Of a stretch of DNA of 64,000 bases, positions 35,676 to 47,380 are shown one piece after another. Location of the stretch: NCBI GenBank assembly GCA_032622095.1, contig CP136061.1, forward strand, positions 63,121,127 to 63,185,126, written 5' to 3'. Positions within the stretch are counted from its first letter, which is position 1. Each line of letters opens with the position of its first letter. This DNA is from Siphonodentalium dalli (lineage: Eukaryota; Mollusca; Scaphopoda; Gadilida; Siphonodentaliidae). The position numbers and the translations under genes are program-made. The notes under the pieces were generated by a model. That model did no database searches. It saw only the letters and a program-made list of their open reading frames with translations, and was not told the DNA's origin.

Positions 35676-35940
35676 GATATATAACTGTAGCTCTCTACAT
35701 TCCCTGGTGCTGTAGAACAAACAGACTAAGAGATATAACTGTAGCTCTACATTCCCTGGTGCTCTACGTAGAACAAAGAGATATATAACTGCAGCTCTCT
35801 ACATTCCCTCAGGTGCTGTAGAACAAACAAATTAAAAAAGATATATAACTGAAGCTCTCTACATTCCCTGGTGCTCTACGTAGAACAAAGAGATATATAA
35901 CTGCAGCTCTCTTCATTCCCTTACCAGTGTTGTAGAACAA
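35676..35940 (-). repeat. Tandem array derived from the exon 4 acceptor
   Basis: Five units of 50-60 bp start at about 35,676, 35,731, 35,780, 35,840 and 35,891. Each is homologous to the first ~30 bases of exon 4 plus its acceptor: on the minus strand TTCTACAG|CACCAGGGAATG followed by GTAGAGAGCTACAGTTATAT. At least two units keep an intact CTACAG acceptor in the right phase, so they could act as decoy 3' splice sites. Confidence 0.88.
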
Positions 35941-36149
35941 ATGTACTATTCAATCCTATAACATATTTACTCCAAAAAAAAAAATGTAGCTCAACTTGGG
36001 CAGGCGTTAATAATTTTATGCTGAGCAGTCAATAGAATGATAAAGAAGGAAAGCCAAAAAATTTCAGTAAATGATTGTATTGTGTAAACGAAATTAATTT
36101 CATTTCAAACAATTCTCCACTCAATGGGCTGCAGGGTGTGCTGATGAAT

Positions 36150-36760
36150 TCGAATGTGAAATCCAAGATGGCCACTGGCAGCCATGTTTTTTAACAAACT
36201 TCAGAAAAAATTGAAGGCTGCCATTCAGATGTCACCCCGAAGATCTGTATGAAGCTTAATGATCATCGGATTGGGGATGTCGCCTGTAGGGTGTGCCAAA
36301 TGATTTAATCATGCATCAAGTAAATTCAAGATGGCTGCTGTTGGCCATGTTTTTTTAAAAATTTCGTAAATATTTGATCTAGAGGTCACCGGAAGATCCA
36401 TATGAAGTTTGGTGGCAATTAGATGAGGAATGTGGTCTGTAGGGTGTGCCAAAGTATTTAGTCATACACAGAGTAAAATTCAAGATGGCTATCGGCAGTC
36501 ATGTTTTTTATTAAAAAAACTCGCTAAAATTTGATAGCTCCCATTTAGAGGTGATCCTAAACATGTCTGTAAATTTTCAAAACATTTCTCCACTAAATGT
36601 GGGCTGCAGGGTGTGCCAATGGATTCATATTTAAAATCCAAAAAGGTTGCTGGCAGAATTTCGAAAAAAATTGATGGCTCCAATCTAGGTGAAGTTTCAT
36701 ATGAAATTTGGTGATGATTGGATGACAGATGCGGCCTGTATGGTGAGCCAAAGGAAATTG
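36150..36760 (+). repeat. 'aaatccaagatggc' array remnant
   Basis: Three to four drifted units with 'aaatccaagatggc', 'gccatgtttttt' and 'gggtgtgccaa'. They are closest in style to the 30,480-31,960 array. Confidence 0.75.
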
Positions 36761-36962
36761 TTGACGGACGCATGCACACATGCCAACCCACAGCAGTAGC
36801 TCAACCTTCACAAACATGATCAATGTATATTCTTGCGCACTGTAAAAAATAGTTCCAAGTTTTTATCATTATTTAATTGCCTCATATCCTGGACAATATG
36901 GTAAAACATATCACAGAGAAACTTATATACTAGTATAATGAGTATTTATTATACAATTATAT

Positions 36963-38165
36963 AAACGAGAGGCCGATGTGTTTAACCCATACCTTGGCGA
37001 TAGTGATCAGCTATTTTCAGTTCAAACACGAAAATCCATAAGCCCTAAAACTCCGTTTAAAAAAAAAATGGATCAAACCCAAATTGAACTATATTATTTG
37101 TATTTTGGACTGAGAAACTCACATACCAAATTTACATACATCTCAATAAAATGAGATATATCAGATGAAAGGAATTTCTACTAAGTATCAGGAATGTTGA
37201 GAAGGGTTCATTTTAACTACAAAAATCCATACAAGTGAAAGGGGTATGATAGAATGATTACATGACAAATATACAAAAGCATAAAATTTATGACCAGGGT
37301 TAACAATTTTAACTCTATAAAATTAGATGATTGTACCAGATATACCACTTGAACACTGCATTGAGAGGCTAAACCAGAGAGCTATGTGGAAGTTGATAAA
37401 CCCTGGACCAACACTGTCCACACACTATGGAAATGCAATAAACAACAGATGGCTATTAAAGTCATTTTAAATGTGCAGCAGTGAGTATCAGATATCATTA
37501 TAGGACTGTGTAACTTTATAAAAATAGTGCTAATAAATGCTGTTCTCTCGGTCTGCTCAAAATCTGATAACTTCCTTACAAATGAATAGTAGACTATTCC
37601 AATTCATGAATGAATTACACCTTTCACTACTGTGCTGAACATATGATGACTAAAAATAACTCTAATTCCCATAATACAGGTTTATTCTGGTCTCTCTCTT
37701 AGAGCTAACTGATATCACAGGTAATTAATTGTAAGCTGCTATGGTTATATATTGTAAGCATAAAAATCTCAAATCTGTTCAATTCTTAGTTAAAAAGGGG
37801 CCATAACTCTGGTATAAAAAACAGGATCTAACCCATATTCAAATTCGATCTGTATTTTGAGTTGAGAAACTCACATACCAAATTTGGTTCCTATCAGATG
37901 AAAACTGGTTGATTTATCGAAGCATGCATGAATTCTATGTCAAAGAGCCATAACTCCATTAAATATAATCTGATCAAACCCATATTCGAACGCGAACTGT
38001 ATTTTAGGTGGAAAAACTCACATACCAAAGTTGGTTCTCATCAGATAATTTTTTTTTTCAGTTATTGTAGCATATGTGAATTCTAAGTCGAAAAAGGACT
38101 TAACTCCGAAAATGTTTGAATTATCGCACCATGTTGTAAAGTGTCTACAGACAGACAGACAGATG
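36963..38165 (+). repeat. Dispersed repeat beginning 'aaacgagaggccgat'
   Basis: The start AAACGAGAGGCCGATG then 'tttaacccataccttggcga' also occurs at 57,278-57,334. The end has 'ccataactc', 'aactcacataccaaa' blocks and a GACA run at 38,149-38,170, as in 58,900-59,540. These look like two copies of one long dispersed repeat family with different internal deletions. Confidence 0.55.
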
Positions 38166-38435
38166 GACGGATGTACCAACAAATTGCTACCTGTGTGTCT
38201 ACACAACTAAGTGGCTGGAGACCTATGTAACTACTTGTTTTTACGTGGCTTCCCTTTTTTTTTTACGTGGCTTCAAAAAGGGTTCTCACGAAATGCTACT
38301 TGCGTGGCTGCAAATCAAGTGTCAATGTATTATATGGCTTAAGGTTGGTGCATGTGAGGTAGTCAGCAGATTGTATTTTTTCAACCCTCATTCACAATCT
38401 AGAGAATTCAATAAATAAAGCATGATTCAGAAAAA

Positions 38436-38926
38436 TCTGCTATATATTTTGGGACTTCTGTCTGTGTGTGTGTGTGTGTTAGTTATGGCCGGGAAAACTG
38501 CCAGACGGATTTTGATGAAATTTGATATCTAGGGATAATTTTGTCCAGGGAGTGTTTTGGCTGGGTCAAATCGTGACCCCGTCCTGACCTTGACCTTCAA
38601 AAAGGTCAAATCGTGTAAAACGGGACGGATTTTGATGAAATTTGATACCTAGAGGTACTTTTGTCCGAGGAGTGTTTTGGATGGGTCAAATCGTTACCCC
38701 CAACCTGACATTGACCTTCAAAATGGTCAATTCAAGGTCAAATCAGGTAAAACCGGACGGATTTCGACGGGTACTTTTGTCGGGTACTTTTGTCCGGGGA
38801 GTGTTTTGGATGGGTCAAATCGTGACGCCGACCTTACCTTCAAAATGGTCAATTCAAGGTCAAATCGCGCAATTCCCCGAAAAGCAGAGGGGAATCAGCC
38901 CGGACGAAGTCGGGTCCACCAGCAAG
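38436..38926 (+). mobile_element. Helitron-like element, plus strand
   Basis: It starts TCTGCTATATATTTTGGGAC and ends at GGGTCCACCAGCAAG followed by T, after a CCCGGAC-GAA-GTCGGG hairpin. The terminal CTAG has become CAAG. The interior carries 'gtccgaggagtgttttggat' and 'ttcaaaatggtcaa' units found inverted in element 25,537-26,168, so they are the same family. Confidence 0.75.
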
Positions 38927-39804
38927 TATTATATATTTGTAAATAAGGTTGCTAATGTGGCTAGCCACTTAAGCCATCCGTCCGTGTCCATAGAACACTG
39001 GTTGGACATCCATATTGATGGGCAAATTGTTTCCATTTTTTAAAGGACAACTTTTTCAAATGACTTCCTCAGGTCACTTAGATCACATTTCAGGTGTCAA
39101 ATAAGGTTGGTAATGTGGCCAGCCAGTTAAACAATTTTGTGAGCACAAAGGATATTTATGTGTCTTCTTAGTCACAAGAGTAGCATTTTGTGAGCATGAA
39201 CAGACAGACGAACAACGAGTGGTCAATCCGGACGTCGACACTATGTGTACCATACTATGGTATGGGTATACATAAAAACACAGGCGTATGAAGAGATCTT
39301 GTCCCTTGAATTCAATTTCCGTTAGACTATAATGCATGTGCAATTGCTGCTTAATTTAGCAAATTGAGCTAATCGTATGACAAATACACTTGCAGGTTGA
39401 GAGAATTTAACCAAGAAAGCAAACAGTAGGACACAAATCCAATGATTTTCGCTTTTAACAAACACTTAAAATGTACTTTGTGTAGTGGATTCTGTGACAC
39501 AATTTGTTGAAAACATATTATATATATAATGTGTTTGTACTGATTCATGTATCGCGACTCGTATCATTTTCATGGTCATATAGGTCACCTCATCGCTATA
39601 TAACTACAAAAACTAACCGAGTCATGATACATGAACCGATACAAACAAATTGTGCATAAAACACATATGTATTGCCAATTGTAGGTGCAATTATCAATTC
39701 TGAATGTTTATGCATGCAATTGAGATCTAAAATACCTTGTTTATGCTATTGGAATGGATTAATCAGCAAATAAAGAGCATTTTCCTACATACTATAGTCG
39801 TGGG

Positions 39805-40397
39805 TTAAACGGAACAAGAGGTGTGCACTCGAGTGCTAGCATACCCCCACCGTGGCAAATTCAACCCGCATTATCCGTAAACCCAACAAAAAAGATTTTT
39901 AACTTTAAAGAAAAATTCGGACTAATTATATCGATATGGTGTCACAAGAAGCTTGTACAGAAAAAATTATTCAAATTGGTTCATATTTGTTAAAGTTATT
40001 AAGTCAGACAGAATTTTCTAAGTCAAAATAAGTCGAAAATGAAGTGTAATATTACGAAAAACTGTTTGAGCCAATCCCTAGCCGCATCATGTAGAGAGAG
40101 TATTGTGAGAAGCATGTATACCAAAAATTATAGAAATCGGTTCATATTTGTTAAAGTTATTAAGTCGGACAGAATTTTCTAAGTCAAAATAAGTCGAAAA
40201 TGAGGCGTAACTTGAAAAAAAAAGTCGGACCGAACCGCAATTAGCATCATGCGGAGAGACCGTCCTAAGGAGATTGCATACAAAAAATTATTGAAATCGG
40301 TTCATAGTTGTTCGAGTTATGAGGTCGGACGGACGGACACACAGACGGAGAAAGTGTGACGGACGGACGGACGGACAACGTCGGGCTCATCGGCTAG
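39805..40397 (+). mobile_element. Dispersed element with Helitron-type 3' end
   Basis: It begins near 'aagaggtgtgcactcgagtg' and contains two to three 140-bp units with 'aaatcggttcatatttgtta' and 'cggacagaattttctaagtc'. It ends in a GGAC run and GTCGGGCTCATCGGCTAG|T at 40,397, identical to the end of the 26,169 element. The stem partner of that hairpin is weak here and the 5' border is not certain. Confidence 0.6.
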
Positions 40398-40423
40398 TAT
40401 ATATATATATATATATATATATA
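40398..40423. repeat. (TA)n microsatellite
   Basis: An uninterrupted TA run separates the Helitron-type end from the palindromic MITE. It provided the TA target of the latter. Confidence 0.9.
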
Positions 40424-40636
40424 CAGTAATGCCCTAATTAATCGACTCCCTAACCACAGCAGAATTATGGGTAACTTTTCAGGATTTAGTCGGAAATATG
40501 GCTTGTTGCCATTCATCGGAAAGCTCTCGGGCAGAGCTTTCCTATGAATGGCAACAAGCCATATTTCCGACTAAATCCTGAAAAGTTACCCATAATTCTG
40601 CTGTGGTTAGGGAGTCGATTAATTAGGGCATTACTG
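40424..40636. mobile_element. Palindromic mariner-type MITE, copy 4 (intact)
   Basis: 213 bp, flanked by TA on both sides. The ends are CAGTAATGCCCTAATTAATC and its inverse. The arms are almost identical along their whole length of about 100 bp, through 'ccctaaccacagcagaatta', 'tcaggatttagtcggaaata' and 'ggcttgttgccattcatcgg', meeting at a small GC loop (ctctcgggcagag). TA duplication and CAGTA ends point to mobilisation by a Tc1/mariner-type transposase. It is the best-preserved copy of the four and may be the youngest. Confidence 0.88.
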
Positions 40637-40859
40637 TATATAGTGACATGGACAGAAAATAATACAATGGTGGACATGAAATCGTTGTCAAAATGGCCGC
40701 AACTCCAAGCAATGCCACTTCAAAAGCAACATTTGAATAACCACCTGGGAGTGAAAATAAGTATGGGTAATATGCAAGACTCTTTTTAAATATCTATAAA
40801 GGTACACAGATCACAAAAACAGATTCATCTGCATGATTTATCGTCACTGCACTGCAAGT

Positions 40860-41215
40860 CAAACACAATACTAGTTACATTTCCGAAATGTTCAACAATC
40901 TCTGTAATAATAAACTATACACATATGTCGCAATGCTCATTATACTGTAATTAAACACTCCATCTCTTCAATAGTTTAACACCCCATCTCACCAGATCAA
41001 AGAAACGGTACATCGTGCATTTTACGTAAGACTAATTTTCATGCTGATGCCACATCTGTATCTTAGTAGACAATTTTAATAAAATTTCTTCAGTCGGCAC
41101 TTTACAATTGGAATATATAACAACCACACAATACACAATATTCGTTTCGAGTATCTATGTTACCAATACCACCCACACACTTGTGCTAAATATCAGGTAA
41201 TCAGCGTTTAATCAG
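40860..41215. repeat. Old repeat, inverted copy at 62,295-62,650
   Basis: Shared phrases include 'catctcaccag.tcaaaga', 'acggtacatcgt', 'aagactaattttcatgctg' and 'tgctaaatatcagg', in the same order but inverted in the second location. Divergence is considerable, with indels. Confidence 0.7.
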
Positions 41216-41403
41216 GAATTTGGATATGTGATTCAGAACTATTTCCCCGCCACAAAATGAGACCAAGAAACCTTCATTTCAAATTTCTTCCTGGTCTAAC
41301 CCTCTGACGACCAGCCTATTGAGGCAACCAGGTGTGTTTAAGATGACAATAAGAATAATGAGTCCAACACTGATTATTATAACCAATCGTCACATGTAAA
41401 TAC

Positions 41404-41538
41404 CTGCTGACAATGTCCTCACTGAACTGGATGTTGAGGAAGCATTTAAATTACTGTTCTGGACCTTGATCACCACCATAAATTTATATTCCCAATATTC
41501 TTCAAGACCAGGTACAATCATCTCTACATTTTCAAATC
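41404..41538 (-). CDS. Exon 3: second half of FN3 domain B
   Basis: The acceptor is CTATTCCAG|GATT and the donor AGCAG|GTATTT. Phase 1 in and out. It encodes GFENVEMIVPGLEEYWEYK, then FMVVIKVQNSNLNASSTS and SSVRTLSA. 'VPGLEEYWEYKFMVVI' is the FN3 'L.P.T.Y.f.V.A' signature, followed by the G strand and linker. It joins exon 2 in frame to make a full FN3 domain of about 99 residues. Confidence 0.88.
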
Positions 41539-42727
41539 CTGGAATAGGAAGATATTGACACATAAATATCAGAATAATAGAAAAGTCCTTTATTAAGCCA
41601 AAATGATTTTTCAATTATCGTGATGGCATAGATATCTATTCAAATAGAGTACAATTAGTGCTCTAGTGTTTTGATGTACATTGTTTCTCTCAACATAAGC
41701 ACGGGGCGTCATGTGCCCCGCGAGAATCGGTTCGAAATCTGCAGACGACCCAGCGCGAAATCGCACGTGTCTCGGCGCCCTTCCGGTCACAAATGTCAGG
41801 GTCGGCTCCAAACTTGAATTAAACAGCGACAAATGTGAGTTAATGCAGAATCTAACACACAATGCATACTCCACAATGATTACTAGTATCGAATCTGTAG
41901 CTTTTATGGAGTATTATGCGATAAGATTTGTTTATTTTACATGTTTACAAAAGTCATTATTTCCAAGTGCATTTTCAATGGAATATTCCATCAATTTCCA
42001 CTAGTGATTAACCGCAATTCTGGAAGCTACGCTTGAGTATACTGTTGCTCAATGTTAGATACATACATTTCCTAGCTCCCAAACCACAAGTAAGTTTATT
42101 ATTATACTTGTATGCCACAAAAAATGAATCTTAAAATGACCAGAAAATGTCACGGTTCCCTTCCGGTCAACTGTTAGCATTTGGGTTCGCATCGGTTTGA
42201 TTATGCCCCAGTTCCGAATCTGCACGTATTTAGTTTTCGCATTATTTGACCAGTATTTTCGTGCTCGTTGGAGACTTATCACGCATATTTTATTTCCATA
42301 TTTACTAGTAATGACTAGTACCACATATAACACTATTTACACGGCGATATCTTGTTAAATGCACCTTGCTAGGCGACTTCGAAGCACAAACTATTATTTT
42401 ATTTAAAAGGATGTCGTTTTTATGTGTAAACAATAAGTGGGAATACATATACACACCTGGCATTGATCCGATATGACTCATGTTGCGCACACGTCGCTAA
42501 AATCATAATAGGCCTACTGTCTACATTATATAATGTATCGTCTCAAACTTACACAAGTTTGTTTCTGTTATCTGACCGAATAATGGTTGTTTATGCCTGT
42601 TAGGTGGCTTCATATACATGTCCAAGCATACACCATGCATATTGCATAGCAGGATTTAAATTCATTTAACTTGACAAATCTGACACCCAAGTAGTGGTGG
42701 ACTTTTAGAGTACAACGACGACTTCGA

Positions 42728-43012
42728 ATGAGGGACTGGTTGCTTGGTGGTGTCAATTTATCGGATTTTCCCCCTCCGGGCGCACACGTGGCAGGCGTCA
42801 CTACTACTCAGTTTGAAGGTTTAATGACCAATTTCGATAGTCGGTTGCAGTTATTCAACATTACAATCAATGGATCTTACAACGTGCAAGCTCTATCCAC
42901 ACTAGATTCGGAAAACTTCTTCTCGGAGTTTCAGGAGTTAGACCCGAAAGGCCCCGGAGTCCTGTTGCCTGATGACATACCAAAGCGCTGGGTGCTGCGA
43001 GTTACATATTGA
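42728..43012 (+). CDS. Hypothetical 94-codon ORF inside the inverted-repeat element
   Basis: It starts MRDWLLGGVNLSDFPPPGAH, contains 'FNITINGSYNVQALSTLD' and ends 'GPGVLLPDDIPKRWVLRVTY' before TGA. The composition looks protein-like (balanced, proline and glycine turns, mixed charge) rather than like translated AT-rich DNA, and the local GC content is raised. The frame is open a further nine codons upstream of the ATG. An AG near 42,709 could be an acceptor. I do not recognise the family. It may be element-encoded, a captured host exon, or the last exon of something. Confidence 0.35.
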   Translation: MRDWLLGGVNLSDFPPPGAHVAGVTTTQFEGLMTNFDSRLQLFNITINGSYNVQALSTLDSENFFSEFQELDPKGPGVLLPDDIPKRWVLRVTY

Positions 43013-43427
43013 TTGCCCGAGTAGATCCAGATAGGTGTGTATATTTCTAATTATTACATGATTGCCCCTATATCAGTTCAATAAACCCATTCTGTAAATG
43101 TTGGTACGCAACATATTGCGTAACATGAAAAAGTGCCCTATATGCATATTCATTAGCACACGTTCATTTGTGATCGTAATAGTGTGAGGAAAGACGAAAC
43201 ATTAATTTCCCATTGTAGCTCATTTGTGTACAAGAGTTAATTTAAATTTATCATGTTTAAGTTGATTAATTGCAACTATATTCCCTGACCAAATCACCCA
43301 CCACTTCAATTCCTACAGAAGCCATTGTGTTCATGAGTGCATTATGCACTGTTATCATCACTGTTTATGTAATTTAATGCAGTTTTCGATCATGTAATAA
43401 ATAGAATATCCAACTCGTCCCCAGTTT

Positions 43428-43530
43428 ATATACAAATTTACAAAACTCGTGCAGCAAATTAGGTATGGACCTCGCCAAAAGGCTCGGTCCATACCTAATT
43501 TGCTGAACTCGTTTTGTAAATTAGTATATA
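43428..43530. repeat. Hairpin, arms of about 49 bp
   Basis: TATATACAAATTTACAAAAC through 'aaattaggtatggacc' is followed, after a three-base loop, by the inverse with two small differences. It lies inside the larger inverted-repeat element. Confidence 0.82.
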
Positions 43531-43939
43531 TAACATGAGGACTTGTTGGAGATCCTCTATATAATAAATGCATATAGCATGATTTGGATTTGACTACGCG
43601 AATGTAGTGTCCATAAACAACCATTATTTGGTCAGATAACAGAAACAAACTTGTGTAAGTTTGAGACGATACATTATATAATGTAGACAGTAGGCCTATT
43701 ATGATTTTAGCGATGTGTACGCAACACGAGTCTTATCGGATCAATGTCAGGTGTGTATATATATTCCCACTTATTGTTTACACATAAAAACGACATCCTT
43801 TTAAATAAAATAATAGTTCGTGCTTCGAAGTCGCCTAGCAAGGTGCATTTAACAAGATATCGCCGTATAAATAGTGTTATATGTGGTGCTAGTCATTACA
43901 TGTACTAGTAAATATGGAAATAAAATATGCGTGATAAGC

Positions 43940-45006
43940 AGGGATGTGGCTAGAGGGGGTGTGGGGGGTGTCTCCCCCCCCCCCCAGCAGAGAGCTATAT
44001 TTTCAATAGTTGGAAATTCCTAATTTCAGGTAAAAACAATTTATTGGGGGAATTTATTGTTTTTTTCAACCAATATTTGCATATGTTCCTATTTTTGGTC
44101 AAAAATTTTGACAGAAATGGTCATCAGTTGGAAATTTTCCAACCTTAAGGAGGTGACAGGTTGGAAATTTCCAACACTTGGAAAGCTTGTGTCCTGGTCC
44201 CTCCCCCGTGGCCAGTCAAAAACTTCTAGTTAATTTAAGAAAACAATATTGTCATACAATTGGTCAACATTGTCATTGGAATTGTCATCAGTTGGAAAGT
44301 TTCCAACCTAAGTGGGGGTGTAGGGTTTGAAATTTCCAACAGTAGGAAGGCTTGAGGCTAGTCTAGATGTTAGGATTTTGCGATTTTCTTGTTCAGATTT
44401 CAAAATTTTCGCACACCGGGCCGAACCATGGTCGGCCCGGTGTGTCATTGCCCCATCCACATGGCCAATACAAAACTGCTAATTAGTTTAGCAAAACAAT
44501 ATTTTACTACATTTGGTCAAACATGTAGACATAAATGGTCATCAGTTGAAGAATTTTCCAACCTGAGGGGTAGCATGAGGTTTGAAATTTCCAACACTAG
44601 GAAAGCTTCAGTTGAGGCCAGTCTAGATGCTAGGATTTGCGATTTTCTTGTATAGTTTTCAATTTTCTCACACCGGGCCGAACAACCATGGTCGGCCTGG
44701 TGTTTCCTGGTCTGTTGTTGGTAGCTGTGTGCATTTGTCTGGAATTAGATCACTAATTGTTTTTTGGGGGGCAATTTTCAGGTTAAAATATCTTAATGTT
44801 CTCATACTGGGAAAATAGAAGCATGGCTTATGAATATATAGGAAATTAGGCCTGAGCATGAGGTACAAGGGGGGGGGGAGGGTGCAAATGGAATTATGCA
44901 AAAAGTTGTGTTGGTGCGATTCCGACTCAAGGGGGGGGGGGGTGCAGTTGGAAATTTCCCAGGTGGACACCCCCCACCCCCCATCGGAGACCCTCTAGCC
45001 ACATCG
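43940..45006. mobile_element. Inserted element with 'gatgtggctagaggg' ends
   Basis: The left end is CAGGGATGTGGCTAGAGGGG and the right end the inverse, ending CCTCTAGCCACATC. G-rich 'ggtgtggggggtgtc' follows the left end and 'gacaccccccacccccc' precedes the right end. Internal blocks repeat 'tttccaacctaa/gag' and 'gaaatttccaacac(t)'. Two copies of 'acaccgggccgaa' facing 'ggtcggcc(c/t)ggtgt' are short inverted repeats. No transposase frame is seen. Confidence 0.65.
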
Positions 45007-45068
45007 ATTTCGCGCTGGGTCGTCTGCAGATTTCGAACCGATTCTCGCGGGGCACATGACGCCCCGTG

Positions 45069-46595
45069 ATAAGGGAGTTTCACATTCTTGTTAAGATTCA
45101 ATATGGCATCAAGATTATGGTCCCAATTTAAACTGACTGCGGTTTGATTTGATTTATGATCTGGTCAAGATACAAAACATTATATACTGGTGTAACAGTT
45201 TATCCCTAATGCACATCTTATATTATCCCCACCCCAAGGGTATTACCTCCCCCTGCTCTAATCATCTCCCCCCCCCCCCCCTGATTTTTTGTTACCTCAA
45301 AATATAATGGCTAGTACTTACTCTCATTTTATCATTCAATATTAATATGTGACTCCGAAAAACTATCATTGGTGATAATGAAGCATGTTTTTTGTCTGGG
45401 AAATTGGCAATAATTAAAGTTCGAAGAATTTTCCTTGAAATTACCTAGTTTATCTTCTCAAAAGTTAACATATTTACTGTTCAAAAGTTGTTGATGATGG
45501 TTAAAGTATGATATATATTATCTGAAAAATTTACTATTGAGCCATTAGAAAATTTGGCATTTTTATGCCAAAAAAAAAAGGGTTATGATTCTCAGGCAGT
45601 GCCGCATCGAAAAAAATGGCCAGAGTTGGACCATTTTATTCCAATTTTGGATTTTCACCGTAATTGGCAACACGAAAATAGGAAACTGTCCCATGGAAAT
45701 TAGTTATGTTTCAAATATCATGTAGGAGCTACATACAATGGTGTATGTGTGGGTATTCAACAAAAAGACCATAAGCAATGATAGCTATCAGGTATATTGT
45801 CACCACAGGCTGTCGATACTCCGAAGTTTATTGGTCAAATATGTTGAAATATTTTGATAAAAGCAAGAAGTTGGATATTGAATGAGTCGTCTGCCAACCT
45901 AACCTTGGAGACCTTTGCACAATAAGTGACCCTGGCTATGCTATTGTGATCGAAGGTACAAAAAACCGAAGCAGTTTGACAAGCAGGGCCATGTTTATGA
46001 TGGTTATTTGAAGTATATATCATGTATGGATAGTACAATGTCATAATTTGTCATTCTTTATATCAGATTAAATTTGTTTATATCCATTACAAAGTTCTCC
46101 CTACATTTTCTGGATCTGGAAAGGTGTAATAACCCATGCTTACTATGGGCAAAAAAAATACAAAATAAAACTAAAACCCTCGTTCCCACATTGATTTAAA
46201 AAAGAAAATTGCCTTAGAATCAAATATCTTTTTTTTCTTTGGCCTTATCTGTATGTGTTATGAATTAGGTTGTGGTTTCAATAGAAATGTTATTATATTA
46301 TGTTACACACCACTGTATTTCAGCACTTGTTATTTTTAATTAAATAAAACTGAACAATGCATATATACAAATCTGTCCATATTGATCAGAATATCAACCA
46401 ATTATATTCTAGGGAGCTCCAACAAAGAAATATACATAACTGGTGTGCAAAAGTAGTTTATGCCCCCTAAATATCATATTTTGGGTATGCATGGGAAAGA
46501 TAATTTAAACCTCGTAAATCTCTCATTAAATGTCTCTGTGATTACAGGAAAACAAGTATCTCACTTTTGCATATATTTCAAAGGAAAACAGATTA
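45069..46595. other. Intron 2 DNA without a recognised gene
   Basis: AT-rich sequence with poly-C (45,268-45,281) and poly-A tracts. No exon is visible. Confidence 0.5.
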
Positions 46596-47380
46596 AACTA
46601 GAGGTGTGACTGTCCCAATGGGACTACGGATACCCCCCTGTTTTTAAAATACTAAGATGTTTCACATGTCAGTAAACATTTAGTTAAAATAATAAAATAA
46701 CAGTTCCCATTGCAGGTGTACAACCATAACCTTAATCTTAAACCTATTGACCGAAAAATGTAGGAATAAAAGCTTGGACAAAATTACGTATGTTGCGAAA
46801 AAAATTCTAAGTTGTAAAAGGGGAATAACTCCACCAAAAAATGTCAGACAGACGTCATAATCGCAGGTGCACAGGTTCCCATGGTACTAAATATCAGTGC
46901 CAAGATTAAAAAACATTGACCGAAAAATGTAGGAATAAAAGCTCGGACAAAATTATGAATGTTGCAAAAAAAGTTTCTAAATAAAAAAAGGGGGATAACT
47001 CCACCAAAAAATGTCGGACAGACGTCATAATCGCAAGTGCACAAGTTCCCATGGTACTAAATATCTGTGCCACGTTTTAAAAAAATTGTCTGAAAAATGT
47101 AGGAATAAAAGCTCGGACAAAAGTATACATGTTGTGAAAAATTTCTAAGTCGAAAAAGGGGGGGATAACTCCACTAAAAAAAGTCCAACAGACGTCATAA
47201 TCTAAGGTGCACAGGTTCCCATGGTGGTTGATGTCTGTGCCAAGTTTCACGGAAATTTATCAAAAAACGACTGAGAAAAACTCCGGACAAATTTGTGTCC
47301 ACGGACGGACGACGCCGACGGACGGACGGACGGACAAGCTGACTCCAGTATACCCCCCCTAACTTCGTTGCGGGGGGTAT
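46596..47380. repeat. 785-bp dispersed repeat, tandem copy 1
   Basis: It begins AACTAGAGGTGTGACTGTCC and ends 'ggacaagctgactccagtat' plus 'taacttcgttgcggggggta'. Inside are drifted units of about 180 bp with 'aaatgtaggaataaaagct', 'ggggataactccacc' and 'cagacgtcataatcgcaggt'. Confidence 0.85.

Larger units (their letters stand above)
41700..45068. mobile_element. 3.4-kb composite inverted-repeat element
   Basis: The outermost 63 bases at 41,700-41,762 (starting CACGGGGCGTCATGTGCCCC) are the exact inverse of 45,006-45,068. A second pair of arms, 42,275-42,597 and 43,612-43,938, is about 320 bp long and nearly identical. Between the outer and inner left arms lie about 510 bp with no counterpart; on the right side that place is taken by the element at 43,940-45,006. 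The unique centre holds the 94-codon frame at 42,728-43,012 and a hairpin at 43,428-43,530. This fits a large foldback or DNA transposon that was later modified. Confidence 0.7.
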
